Below are positions 28,494 through 37,461 of a stretch of DNA of 64,000 nucleotides, one piece after another. The stretch is from Elusimicrobiota bacterium (GTDB lineage: Bacteria; Elusimicrobiota; Elusimicrobia; UBA1565; UBA9628). The notes beneath the pieces were generated by a model. The model ran no database searches, was not told where the DNA came from, and saw only the letters and a program-made list of their open reading frames with translations. Position 1 is the first letter of the stretch, and each line of letters begins with the position of its first letter. The stretch is taken from NCBI GenBank assembly GCA_016218545.1, contig JACRDQ010000008.1, positions 17,471 to 81,470 on the forward strand, given 5' to 3'. The translations under genes and the position numbers were made by a program.

Positions 28494-29228
28494 TCACTTC
28501 GGCAACTGCAGGGAGCGCACGATCGTCCAGTAGCCGCAGGCGAGCTCCTCGTGCCTGGCGGCGAGCTCTTCGTTATGGATGATCTCCCATTTCGGCCCGA
28601 TCACGTAGGGGTTGAACATCGCCTGGCCGCCGACCTCATATGTCTTGTCGCCGTGGAGGATGAGGAGGTTCCAGGAGTCGTGCTCTCTGCCGTATATCCC
28701 GAGTCCGCGGGTCAGGTACAGTAGGCCGCGATGGCCTGAGATCGTCAATCTTCGGATGGATTCGGGCACTGCCTCATCTCCCAGCATCTCGTATTTTATG
28801 GGGTCGAGCGATTCGCCTGGCTTGAGGCTCCACGCGTCCTCTATGACCTTTCGCCTCTCCCTGGACCTGAGTGCGGAGTATTCGCCGATGCTGACCGAGT
28901 CTACCATGGCGCGCATGTCCTCGGCGTCAGGGGGCTCTATCGAAACCATGCTCATTCCTGGGCCAGTTGATTCCCGGTCCAGTATGAGGGTCCTCCAATC
29001 AGCGGGCTTCAGCAGTCGCACTCCCCGCCATGAATACGGTTTGGTCGGGATTTCAGGGCAGGGAGGAAAGGCTTTGGGCAGGGGCGGTCTGGGATAGGTG
29101 TAGAGGCCTTTTGGGAGATATAGCCAGCCCAAGAGCACCAGCAGGATGAGGAGGACCAGGCCGACGCCAGCCAGGATCGCGATGACGCGCCAGGATTTCT
29201 TCCACGGCTTCTTGCTGGGTTCGTTCAT
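28494..29228 (-). CDS. Membrane-anchored protein of unknown function
   Basis: 244 residues. A basic N-terminus and one hydrophobic helix (about 14-38; RVIAILAGVGLVLLILLVLLGW) anchor a predicted extracytoplasmic domain. The rest has no motif I recognise; there are two cysteines (in PPCPEIP and ACGYW) and a patch of charged residues (RSRERRKVIEDAW). It ends 28 bp before the histidine kinase start on the same strand. Codon use looks less GC-biased than its neighbours, with many A/T third positions, which may indicate a recent arrival. Confidence 0.65.
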   Translation of the reverse strand: MNEPSKKPWKKSWRVIAILAGVGLVLLILLVLLGWLYLPKGLYTYPRPPLPKAFPPCPEIPTKPYSWRGVRLLKPADWRTLILDRESTGPGMSMVSIEPPDAEDMRAMVDSVSIGEYSALRSRERRKVIEDAWSLKPGESLDPIKYEMLGDEAVPESIRRLTISGHRGLLYLTRGLGIYGREHDSWNLLILHGDKTYEVGGQAMFNPYVIGPKWEIIHNEELAARHEELACGYWTIVRSLQLPK

Positions 29229-29250
29229 TTCGCATGCCTCGTGTATGACA

Positions 29251-30084
29251 TCATGGGATGCGCACTCTGCGTGCCTTGTCGAGGGATCTTCTGGCAGGAT
29301 CGAGGTCTACTCTTTCAGGAGTGGGGGCGCCATGGCCTTGCTCGTCGGTCCGGCTGGGTGAGGCTTCTGCTTGGGGCTGCTGAGCTGGTTGGGCTGGTAC
29401 TTCCGCTAATGTGGGTCCGGACTGAGGAGGCTCGGCTGCAATGGGTCCTGTTTCTGGGATGGTTGCGAAAACAGGCAGATCGGGTGCTGGGGGTCGTGGT
29501 CCTGTGCTCGTGCGGTAGTTCCGGGAGCGTGCAAGTGATGGCCGCTGCGCCCAGAAGGCGCGGTCCGCTGACAGGGTTTCCTCGTCAAGCTGACGCGCCA
29601 AAGGTGTGAGGTGTCGCCTGTCAGCATCCCATGGCCCTACACTGTAGCCCATCTGAGTCATCATATCGCCAAATCTCAGCAAGGCGGAAAGCCCTGGGTC
29701 TTCCTTTGCCGCAGCATTAGAACGTGATACACGTCGTTCATTGATGTTCCCATATTGGGCGGGCGGGATAGGCTTGCCGTGCCAGATGTTCACGAGCAGC
29801 CAAAGCGAGAATGCCAAATGGGATTCATCGCGGTTCAAGGAGCCTTTGAGGGGCGGCATCCCGGACTCCTGGAGCTCCATGACGACATGGGTCTGGGTGA
29901 GCCAGCCTCGTCTTTCCGAGGCAGCAGTGATCTCCCGCAACTCCGTGGCCTGGCGGAAGTCACGCACGTGCGCAAGCTCATGGGCCAGCAGCGCGGCCAA
30001 GGCTCGGTGGTCAGCCTCGGCGATGCCGCGGCGAAGCACAGGGTCAGCAGGAGCTGAAGGGTGAACTTGGTCACGTCGACCCAA
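29251..30084 (-). CDS. HExxH putative zinc protease, possibly frameshifted
   Basis: 277 residues in this frame, with the zinc-peptidase motif HELAHVRDF near residue 36 and a long Pro/Ala-rich C-terminal tail (about 195-277). The N-terminus (MGRRDQVHPSAPADP) is unlike an exported protein, yet the overlapping frame starting at GTG 30074 encodes a clean signal peptide (MTKFTLQLLLTLCFAAA). Joining the two needs one frameshift between about 30020 and 30045 and would place the HExxH almost directly after the signal peptide, so sequence may be missing. Either a pseudogene, an assembly indel or an intact gene with an odd start. Base use is lower in GC than its neighbours. Confidence 0.55.
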   Translation of the reverse strand: MGRRDQVHPSAPADPVLRRGIAEADHRALAALLAHELAHVRDFRQATELREITAASERRGWLTQTHVVMELQESGMPPLKGSLNRDESHLAFSLWLLVNIWHGKPIPPAQYGNINERRVSRSNAAAKEDPGLSALLRFGDMMTQMGYSVGPWDADRRHLTPLARQLDEETLSADRAFWAQRPSLARSRNYRTSTGPRPPAPDLPVFATIPETGPIAAEPPQSGPTLAEVPAQPAQQPQAEASPSRTDEQGHGAPTPERVDLDPARRSLDKARRVRIP

Positions 30085-30125
30085 TCATACCAAACCCGCA
30101 GGTCGAGTCAAGCGAGGGGAATTGG

Positions 30126-30170
30126 TAGAATAAATCCATGACTTTGTCGTCGCGGGGGGGGCCTGCCTGA
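30126..30170 (+). other. Short upstream ORF with -10 box and G8 run before the EPSPS-like gene
   Basis: TAGAAT (30126-30131) ends 6 nt before an ATG at 30138 that opens a 10-codon ORF (MTLSSRGGPA). Its TGA overlaps the ATG of the next gene as TGATG. The ORF contains a run of eight G; one extra G would fuse it in frame to the downstream gene. Confidence 0.4.
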
Positions 30171-31465
30171 TGGAGCTTTCGACCAAGAAGGCGCGGCCGC
30201 TCATCGGCGAGATCGGGCTCCCCGGGGACAAGGAGCTCTCGCACCTGGCCCTGGTGCTGGGGTCTTTGTGCGACGGGACGTCGGGCATCACGGGCCTGGG
30301 CGAGGGCCTCGACGTGGAGGCCACGAAGGTCTGCCTGCTGAGGCTGGGCGTGCAGATGCTCAGGCACAAGGTGCGCGAGCACGAGATCCTCGCGGTGCAG
30401 GGCAAGGGGCCGCGGAGCCTGGTCGAGAGCCTGGACTGGCTCGACTGCGAGGATTCCGAGGCCACGCTGGGGCTCCTGATGGGCCTGTTGGCGGGCCAGG
30501 ACATGAAGTCCAAGCTCACGGGCGGAGAGGACCTGAGGCGCGTGCCGCTCAAGGGGCTGGCCTCGGTCTTGCGGGGCATGGGCGCTACGGTCGCCTTTGA
30601 GAATGGCGAGAGCGCGCCCCTGACGATCCTGGGCGCTCCCTTGAAGTCGGCTGAGGTCGAGGTCGAGGACGGCAAGGCCAAGGCCGCGGTCCTCCTGGCA
30701 GGGCTCTTCGCTCAAGGCGTCACTTCGGTGGCGGAGCGCGGCAAGGGCTGGGACCATGTCGAGCGCATGTTCCGGCATTTCGGGGTGCCGTTGGAGCGCG
30801 CCGGCAGAGCGTGCAGGGTGGAAGGCGGGGCCTTGCCGCGCTGCGCGGCCGTGCGCCTGCCCGGCGACATGCATCTGGCGGCCTATTGGGCCGCGGCAGC
30901 GAGCATGGTGCCTGGCAGCGACCTCACCATGACCGAGATCGGGGCCAACCCGTGCAGGACGGCCTGGCTGGACATCCTGGACAGGATGGGCGCCTCCATC
31001 GAGCGCCGGCCCTGGGGCGACAACATCATCGGAGCGCCTGAGCCGGTCGGAGACCTCCAGGTCAAGGCCGCCGGCTTGAAAGGCGCGGAAGTCTCCGCCG
31101 AGGAGACCTCGCGGGCGGTGCACGAGCTGCCGGTCTTGATGGCGGCCGCGACCCAGGCCAAGGGCAAGACGCGGTTCAAGGGCGTCAGGGCCCTGGACAA
31201 GTCCGGCGAGGTCCTGGTCAAGGCCGCGGCCAAGCTGGTCAAGGCCTTGGGCGGGAAGGTCCTGGTCCGCTCCGGGGTCCTGACCGTGACCGGGCCCACG
31301 ACCCTGACGGGCCTGCGCATGGAGGCGGGCAAGGACCCACGCGTGGCCATGGCGGGACTGGTCGCGGGCCTGGTGGCTGAAGGGGAGATGTGTCTGACGG
31401 ACGGAAGGTGCGTGGTCAACGCCTATCCGACATTCTACAGCAGGTTGAGGGCGCTGTGTCAGTGA
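30170..31465 (+). CDS. Divergent EPSP synthase-like protein lacking key active-site residues
   Basis: 431 residues, full length for the EPSP synthase (AroA) inside-out alpha/beta fold, with recognisable strands (IGLPGDK, LTGGEDLRRVPLKGL, VPGSDLTMTEIGANPCRTAWLDILDRMGA, HELPVLMAAATQAKG). The catalytic set is largely gone: Lys21 remains, but the usual Ser and Arg of the PGDKS..R motif are Glu22 and Leu26, the GNxGTxxR loop is CEDSEATLG, the S-S-Q triplet is AKA, and the K-E-x-D-R and C-terminal Lys motifs are replaced (DKSGEV, CVVNAYP). Shikimate-pathway activity is therefore doubtful. Its TGA overlaps the MoxR GTG, so it belongs to the MoxR-DUF58-transglutaminase operon. Confidence 0.8.
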   Translation: MELSTKKARPLIGEIGLPGDKELSHLALVLGSLCDGTSGITGLGEGLDVEATKVCLLRLGVQMLRHKVREHEILAVQGKGPRSLVESLDWLDCEDSEATLGLLMGLLAGQDMKSKLTGGEDLRRVPLKGLASVLRGMGATVAFENGESAPLTILGAPLKSAEVEVEDGKAKAAVLLAGLFAQGVTSVAERGKGWDHVERMFRHFGVPLERAGRACRVEGGALPRCAAVRLPGDMHLAAYWAAAASMVPGSDLTMTEIGANPCRTAWLDILDRMGASIERRPWGDNIIGAPEPVGDLQVKAAGLKGAEVSAEETSRAVHELPVLMAAATQAKGKTRFKGVRALDKSGEVLVKAAAKLVKALGGKVLVRSGVLTVTGPTTLTGLRMEAGKDPRVAMAGLVAGLVAEGEMCLTDGRCVVNAYPTFYSRLRALCQ

Positions 31466-32406
31466 AAACAGAGACAGACAGCAGGATCGGCCGGCTCATC
31501 GACAACATCAACAGCATCTTCGTGGGCCCGCCCGAGGTGGTCAAGTTCACGGTGGCGACGCTGCTCAGCCGGGGGCACCTGCTCATCGAGGACGTGCCGG
31601 GCATCGGCAAGACGCTCCTGGGCGTGGTCCTGGCGCGCTCCATCGAGGCGAGCTTCCACCGCATCCAGTTCACCAACGACCTGCTCCCCTCGGACATCCT
31701 GGGGCTCTCGGTCTTCGACCAGAAGGCCGGCTCCTTCGACTTCAAGCCGGGCCCGATCTTCAGCAACGTGGTCCTGGCCGACGAGATCAACCGCTCGACC
31801 CCGAAGACGCAATCAGCGCTGCTGGAGGCCATGAACGACATGCAGGTCTCCATCGACGGCAAGACGCACGCCCTGCCCCCGCTCTTCATGGTCATCGCCA
31901 CGCAGAACCCGGTCGAGTACCACGGCACGTACCCGCTCCCCGAGGCTCAGCTCGACCGGTTCCTCACGCGCGTGCGCATCGGCTATCCCGCCCCCGGGGC
32001 GGAGAAGCGCATCCTCAGGGAGAAGGACTTGAACGAGCGCATCCAGGCCTTGAAGCCCGCGCTCACGGTCGCGGAGGTGCTGGGCCTCCAGAAGCAGGCC
32101 GAGGAAGTGCGGGTGGACGAGGCGCTCCTGGACTACGTGGTCAAGATCGCCGAGGCCACGCGCGCGGGCAGGTCGGTCAAGCTGGGCTTGAGCCCCCGCG
32201 GGGCCCTGGCCGTGGTGCGCGCGGCGCGCTCCATGGCGCTCATGGCGGGCCGGGAGTATTGCGTCCCGGACGACGTCAAGGCCATGGCGGTCCCGGTCAT
32301 CAGCCACCGGCTCATCCTCGACACGAGCCTCTACGGCGTGGCCAAGATCGCGGAGGTGGAGGAGACCGTGGCTTCCATCGTCCGCGGCGTGCCTTCCCCG
32401 GACTGA
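31462..32406 (+). CDS. MoxR-family AAA+ ATPase
   Basis: 314 residues from the GTG at 31462, which overlaps the upstream stop (GTGA) and suits translational coupling. Walker A is EDVPGIGKTLL, Walker B VVLADEINRSTPKTQSALLEAM, sensor 1 IATQNPVEYHGTYPLPEAQLDRF and the C-terminal lid contains GLSPRGALAVVRAAR. MoxR proteins act as chaperone-like ATPases and are nearly always encoded with DUF58 and transglutaminase-like proteins, as here (17 bp upstream of the fusion). Confidence 0.95.
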   Translation: MKTETDSRIGRLIDNINSIFVGPPEVVKFTVATLLSRGHLLIEDVPGIGKTLLGVVLARSIEASFHRIQFTNDLLPSDILGLSVFDQKAGSFDFKPGPIFSNVVLADEINRSTPKTQSALLEAMNDMQVSIDGKTHALPPLFMVIATQNPVEYHGTYPLPEAQLDRFLTRVRIGYPAPGAEKRILREKDLNERIQALKPALTVAEVLGLQKQAEEVRVDEALLDYVVKIAEATRAGRSVKLGLSPRGALAVVRAARSMALMAGREYCVPDDVKAMAVPVISHRLILDTSLYGVAKIAEVEETVASIVRGVPSPD

Positions 32407-32422
32407 CGCGGGAGGAGCCTCC

Positions 32423-35353
32423 ATGACGAGGTCGCGGCTGACACGGCTCGGCTGGGGGACGCTGGGCATGGCGGTCCTGTCCATGGCCGCCTCCTTGAGC
32501 ACGGGCAACAACCTCCTCTACGTCCTCTTCGGCCTGGTGGTCGGGTCCATGGTCGTCGCCTGGGTGGGGGGCAAGCTCAACTTGAGGGGTGTCGCAGCCG
32601 AGGTCCGCCAGCCGGACCAGGTGTTCCGCGGCGAGAGCTTCAAGCTGGGCCTGAAGGTGGTCAACAAGGGCCGGCTGCCTGGCATCGGGCTCAGGGTGCG
32701 GGGCGCGTGGATCGCGCGCCTGGGGCCGGGCCAGGAGCAGGAGGCGCGCTTTCCCTTCATGTTCCGGCACCGCGGGGTCAATGCCGTGGAGGGCCTGGAG
32801 CTCGAGAGCCTGTTCCCGTTCGGGTTCTTCAGGCACTCGAAAGCCCTCCAGGGGCTCACGGGAACCGCTCTGCCGAAGATCCGCGAGGTCCGCGCCGCTG
32901 CCGAGATCACGGCGGACGCCAGCCTCTCGGGCAGGCCGAGGCCCAAGAAGGGACGGGGAGACGAGCTCTTCGGCATCCGGGTCTACGACCAGAGCGACGA
33001 CTCCAGGCTCATCAACTGGAAGCTCTCAGCCAAGCAGGACCGCACCCTGGTCAACGAGTTCTGCGCGCCGGGGGAATCCCGGGTCACGATCAGGCTCGAG
33101 AACATCGGCTCAGGCGAGGCGGCCGAGGCCAGGGTGGCTGAGGCGGCCTCGGCGTTCAAGTGGTACGTGGACACCGGGGCTGAGGTGAGGCTGGTCACTC
33201 CCGAGGGAGCGGTGGACTACGGGAAGGGCCTGCTCCACCTGGACAAGGCCCTGCGCTTCATGGCCCTGCTCGGCGAGGGCAGGACGCCCAGGCCCTCGCG
33301 CATCCAGCCGCACGAGGACCGCTCCGCGCCGGATTCAGCCGCCCTGCGGCGCGTCATGTTCTTCGGCACCGCGGTGGTGTACGGCTCCTTGTTCCTGATC
33401 GACGAGATCGGGTTCAGGCCTCTCCTGGCCCTGGCCCCGGCCCTGCCCCTGGGCTGGCTCCTGCACGAGAAGAAGCTCTGGCGGCCGGGCAGGCTCCTCT
33501 GGGACCCGGCCTCGGCCCTGGTCCTCCTTTATATCCTGACCCTGGATTGGCGCTATTCAGGGGTGGCTGTGGCCAATGTGCACCTCGTGCTCTATCTGCT
33601 CGTCAACCGCGCGCTGAACGCGGTGCGGGCCGAGGACCTGCGGCAGTGGTTCCTCATCCTGTTCCTGGGCTTCTTCCTCGCCTCGGGCCTGACCCTGACC
33701 CCGTGGTATTTTCTGGCCTTCCTCCTGTACCTCGCCTTTGCCGGGCTCTGGCTCTGCCTGGCTTCGGGCCTCGAGTTCCAGGAGAGGCGCTCGTGGTTCC
33801 CAGCCATGGGAGTCGGCCTGGTCGCGACCTTGGCCGCGGCAGGGATGCTCTTCGTCTTGAGCCCGCGCAGGGACAGCTTCAGGCACATCAACCCGTTCAC
33901 TGCCATGGGCATCGACAAGCTCCAGCCCAAGGCTTCGACCGTGGCCGGGTTCGGGGAAGGGGTCAGCCTGGGCTGGTACGGCGAGCTCAAGCGCTCGAGC
34001 AGCCGCATGATGCGGGTGCGGCCGCTCTTTGCCGCCGGGCCGGGCGACCCTCCGCCGCTCTACGTGCGTGGCGCCGCCTTCGACGTGTTCAACGGCAGGA
34101 GATGGAGCAAGGGCAAGGTGGGTTTCACCTACCGATATGGGACGAGCAAGTATCCCGCGGTCTCGGGCCGCGCCTGGACCCCGCGGCACGGCGAGCTCCT
34201 CGAGTTCCCAGGCAAGGGTGAGCCCGCTCCTCAGGCCTTGGAGTTCATCTACTATCCCGTCAACCTGACGGTCCTCTTCACGGTCGGGGCCGTGAACGCG
34301 GTGGCCATGCCTTCCGGGGCCGTGTACTTCGACCATACGGACTCAGCCTACCTGGGTTCGCCCTATACCCGGGGCCTGCGCTACAACCTCGTGCCCAGAG
34401 AGGGGCCTCCGGGATTCGGCGAGGGCATCGTGGACTACGAGAAGCTCCTGCAAGAGCGGTTCCTGGGGGTCCCGGCCTCGGACGGCAGGGTCGCGGCCCT
34501 GGCTGCCAGGCTCACCGCCGGAGCCAGGACCGACGAGGAGAAAGCCCGGCTCGTGGAGACCCACCTGCGCAGGGCCTATTCCTACTCGACCTACTCGGCC
34601 TCCAAGGACAAGACCCTGGAGGACTTCCTCTTCAAGGACCGCAAGGGCAACTGCGAGTTCTTCGCCACGGCCGCTGCCGTGCTCCTGCGCCATGCAGGCG
34701 TGCCCACCAGGCTGGTCACGGGATTCCTGGCCTCGGAGTGGAACGAGTACGGCAAGTTCTACGACGTCAGGCAGGGTCAGGCCCACGCGTGGGTCGAGGC
34801 CTACGCCGAAGGCAGATGGATCACGCTCGAGCCCACGCCTGCCTCGGGCTTCTCTGCCGCGCGGGACGCGCTCCTAAGCCGCCTCCAGCGCATGATGAAC
34901 GCCCTCGAGCTCAGATGGTACCGCCACGTCATCGGCTATGACTCCTATTCCCAGCGCGACACCTTCTACCGCCTGAGCCAGGCCCTGACGCGCGAGCGCG
35001 TGACCGGCTGGCTCAAGGCCGCGGTCCAGCCTCTCGGAGCGGGCCTGTTCCTGGCAGGCTTGGTGTTCCTGGCTGCCAGGCTCAGGCACAGCTTCAAGTC
35101 CAGGCCCACGACCCTCTATGGCCGGGCCGCGAGGCTGCTCGAGAATGCCGGAATGACCAGGGAGCCGTCCATGACTCCCATGGAGCATGCCTTGAAAGCC
35201 CAAGCAGGCAGGCCCGAGCTCGACCCGGTCGTGGAGCTCGTGGAGCTTCACTACCGGGAGCGCTACAGCGGCCAAGCCCTCGACGCCGGCCAGGCAGGCA
35301 GGGCCGAGGAGCTCCTCAGGACGCTCGAGCAGGTCTCCGGCAGGAGGAAATGA
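32423..35353 (+). CDS. DUF58 - TgpA-like transglutaminase fusion membrane protein
   Basis: 976 residues. Two N-terminal helices lead to a DUF58 domain (about 60-290) with GDELFGIRVYDQSDDSRLINWKLSAKQDRTLVNEF. A polytopic membrane block (about 310-480) follows, then an extracytoplasmic transglutaminase-like domain with the catalytic triad Cys744 (KGNCEFFATAA), His788 (GQAHAWVEAY) and Glu803 (LEPTPA), one more helix (about 870-890) and a cytoplasmic tail. Normally DUF58 and TgpA are separate adjacent genes; here they are one polypeptide. GGAGG precedes the ATG. Likely works with the MoxR ATPase in the envelope; substrate unknown. Confidence 0.92.
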   Translation: MTRSRLTRLGWGTLGMAVLSMAASLSTGNNLLYVLFGLVVGSMVVAWVGGKLNLRGVAAEVRQPDQVFRGESFKLGLKVVNKGRLPGIGLRVRGAWIARLGPGQEQEARFPFMFRHRGVNAVEGLELESLFPFGFFRHSKALQGLTGTALPKIREVRAAAEITADASLSGRPRPKKGRGDELFGIRVYDQSDDSRLINWKLSAKQDRTLVNEFCAPGESRVTIRLENIGSGEAAEARVAEAASAFKWYVDTGAEVRLVTPEGAVDYGKGLLHLDKALRFMALLGEGRTPRPSRIQPHEDRSAPDSAALRRVMFFGTAVVYGSLFLIDEIGFRPLLALAPALPLGWLLHEKKLWRPGRLLWDPASALVLLYILTLDWRYSGVAVANVHLVLYLLVNRALNAVRAEDLRQWFLILFLGFFLASGLTLTPWYFLAFLLYLAFAGLWLCLASGLEFQERRSWFPAMGVGLVATLAAAGMLFVLSPRRDSFRHINPFTAMGIDKLQPKASTVAGFGEGVSLGWYGELKRSSSRMMRVRPLFAAGPGDPPPLYVRGAAFDVFNGRRWSKGKVGFTYRYGTSKYPAVSGRAWTPRHGELLEFPGKGEPAPQALEFIYYPVNLTVLFTVGAVNAVAMPSGAVYFDHTDSAYLGSPYTRGLRYNLVPREGPPGFGEGIVDYEKLLQERFLGVPASDGRVAALAARLTAGARTDEEKARLVETHLRRAYSYSTYSASKDKTLEDFLFKDRKGNCEFFATAAAVLLRHAGVPTRLVTGFLASEWNEYGKFYDVRQGQAHAWVEAYAEGRWITLEPTPASGFSAARDALLSRLQRMMNALELRWYRHVIGYDSYSQRDTFYRLSQALTRERVTGWLKAAVQPLGAGLFLAGLVFLAARLRHSFKSRPTTLYGRAARLLENAGMTREPSMTPMEHALKAQAGRPELDPVVELVELHYRERYSGQALDAGQAGRAEELLRTLEQVSGRRK

Positions 35354-35379
35354 ACAGGGGGCGCTCGCGCGCCCCCTGT
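35354..35379. terminator. Hairpin between convergent genes
   Basis: Perfect 11-bp stem, 35354-35364 with 35369-35379, TCGC loop, starting directly after the stop of the DUF58-transglutaminase gene and 20 bp from the end of the converging gene. No U-run. Confidence 0.7.
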
Positions 35380-35398
35380 CCGTTGACGGGCCTTCAGC

Positions 35399-37336
35399 CT
35401 ACTTCTTCTCTGCCCGGGCCTTGGCCATCTGGCCGTTGAGGACCTTGTCGATCTGCTTGTCGGTCCACACGAGCTCGCCGTGGTGGCGGGACTTGACCTC
35501 GTTCAAGACGCTCTCCAGGGAGCCCTTGACCGGCGCGAAGTTCGAGCGCGCCTGCATGGCCTGGGACTCGGTGAACATGGTCATGAAGAAATTCCACGAG
35601 GCCGGCATCCAGAAGTCGAAGAATACGCTGCCGCCCTGTCCGCCCACGCGGGTGTTGGACTGGGTGGGGAGCGCGAAGGTCAGGTTCTCGGCCTTGAGGA
35701 CCGGGTCCTTGTGCAGGAGCGGGATGATGGTGCTCAGGGCCTTGATCTGGGCCTGGGCGCTGGCTCCCGAGGCGCGGGCAGCCGCTCCCTCGGAGGCCGC
35801 GAGGGCCTTGTAGGTCCCGCTGTTGTCCTCGTAGTGGCTGCCGACGCGGCGGCCCTGGCTGTCGTAGTCCACGACCTCGACGTTCTCGTTCTGCGAGGCC
35901 AGGAGCAGGTACATGGCGCGGCTCTTCTCGTGGGAGGCCATCTCCGCCATGTCCTTGTCCGCGCCTTGGGCCATCTCGACTGCGGACTTGAGAGCGCCGT
36001 CGGCCGCGCCCGCCAGGCTCTGCATGCGGGACACGTGGGACTGGTACTCCGTGTCGCGGGCCGAGAGCCGGTCGGAGACGCGGCCGCGCATGGCGCCGTT
36101 GAAGCGGTCGTAGGCCGCCTTCTCAGGGGCGATCTCGGAGGCGCTGAACTCGGAGATGTCGGCGTTGGCGCGCTTGGTCATCTCCTTCAGCCGGCCGCCG
36201 AAGAGCCCGGGCACGGTGTCATCGAAGCGCTTCACGTCCTGCTGATACTGGGCCAGAGCCGCGTCCTGCTGGCCGAGCTCGGCCTTGAAGGACTTGAGGC
36301 TCAGCGCCAAGCCGCCCTCGAACTCGGAGGTCTTGGACCCTGCTTCGAGGCCCGAGAGGGTCTGCTGCCAGGTGGAGGGGAGGTCTCCACCCACGCGCTT
36401 GGAGGGGTCCTTGGAGACCGCGTTCTCGTTCATGGCGGCGCGGGCCGCCACCAAGCCGTCGAAGGCCGCGAAAGTCTTGCCTTCCTTGACGGAGATGGAC
36501 TTGCCCTCGGAAAGAGCGATCTCCTTCTTGCCCGCGCTCTCGGCGTAGGCCACGCGCTCCTCCATCCTCTTTTGCCTGCCCCGGGCCTCGGCCTTGATGG
36601 CGCCGAGGGGGGCGGGATCGTTGTCGCGGCGGGCCTTCTCCACGGCGATGATGTCCTGGTTGCTCTTGGAGTTCTCCCACTTGTCGTTCTTGCTCTTGCC
36701 GCGCAGCCAGAGGTAGATGCCGGTGCCGGCCGCAGCCACCGCGGCCACGATGGCGATGATGATGCCGATGGAGGCCTGGTTCGGGTCGGTCTGGAGGGCG
36801 TCCTTCTTCGGCGCAGGGACCTCGGCCTTGGCCGGGGTCCGGGCCTTGGGAGCCTTGGAGCCGCGGGTCAGGTCGGCTCGGACGGGGTCCGCGCCGGACA
36901 CGGTGACGGCTGAGGCGTCCATGACGATTGCGGAGCCCTGGAGCTTCTTCTCGCCGGTGTAGTAGCCGGCCAGGTCGGCCTGGGGAGCGTCCTTGAGGTC
37001 CGTAGCCATGCCGTCGAGGGTCTCGGAGGCGGTAGGGTTCTCCTGCTCGGCGTCAGGGGACTGCTCGGCCTGCTGGACCGCCGGGGCCGAGGCTTCCTGC
37101 TTGGGGATGGCCTGGTCCTGGCCAGCCTCGGCTGAGAGGGCGCTGTCAGGCAGGACAGGCGTTCCGACCTGGAGCTTTTGGCCTGTCTTGGCCCGGGTCT
37201 GGGGAGCTGAGTCGAGCCCGACCACCGTGGACTTCAAGGAGAAGGCCGAGCCCGCCGCGGCGGCCGCCTGGGCGGCGGAAGAGTGCACGATGCACAAAGC
37301 AAGGAGAGAGGCTAGGAGAGAACGCAATGGCTTCAT
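35399..37336 (-). CDS. Secreted/membrane protein with coiled-coil C-terminus, unknown function
   Basis: 645 residues from the ATG at 37336, which has GGAGGT upstream and starts a signal peptide (MKPLRSLLASLLALCIVHSSAAQA). A low-complexity N-terminal third is followed by one membrane segment (about 185-210; GIIIAIVAAVAAAGTGIYLWL) and a long, charged, helix-rich region. The last 90 residues include VGGQGGSVFFDFWMPASW. I do not recognise a family. The opening frame extends far upstream of 37336 but without protein-like content. A TACAAT -10 (37362-37367, minus) could drive it. Confidence 0.75.
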   Translation of the reverse strand: MKPLRSLLASLLALCIVHSSAAQAAAAAGSAFSLKSTVVGLDSAPQTRAKTGQKLQVGTPVLPDSALSAEAGQDQAIPKQEASAPAVQQAEQSPDAEQENPTASETLDGMATDLKDAPQADLAGYYTGEKKLQGSAIVMDASAVTVSGADPVRADLTRGSKAPKARTPAKAEVPAPKKDALQTDPNQASIGIIIAIVAAVAAAGTGIYLWLRGKSKNDKWENSKSNQDIIAVEKARRDNDPAPLGAIKAEARGRQKRMEERVAYAESAGKKEIALSEGKSISVKEGKTFAAFDGLVAARAAMNENAVSKDPSKRVGGDLPSTWQQTLSGLEAGSKTSEFEGGLALSLKSFKAELGQQDAALAQYQQDVKRFDDTVPGLFGGRLKEMTKRANADISEFSASEIAPEKAAYDRFNGAMRGRVSDRLSARDTEYQSHVSRMQSLAGAADGALKSAVEMAQGADKDMAEMASHEKSRAMYLLLASQNENVEVVDYDSQGRRVGSHYEDNSGTYKALAASEGAAARASGASAQAQIKALSTIIPLLHKDPVLKAENLTFALPTQSNTRVGGQGGSVFFDFWMPASWNFFMTMFTESQAMQARSNFAPVKGSLESVLNEVKSRHHGELVWTDKQIDKVLNGQMAKARAEKK

Positions 37337-37461
37337 GTTTTTTGATACCTCCAAGGCTGGCATTGTACCACCGCCCCCCGGAGGCGGGGATGAGCGGATG
37401 GTCCTATGCGGAGGCCGGTATGCGGCCCTGCCTGAGGGGGGCCGGGAGGGACCCCCCGGGC

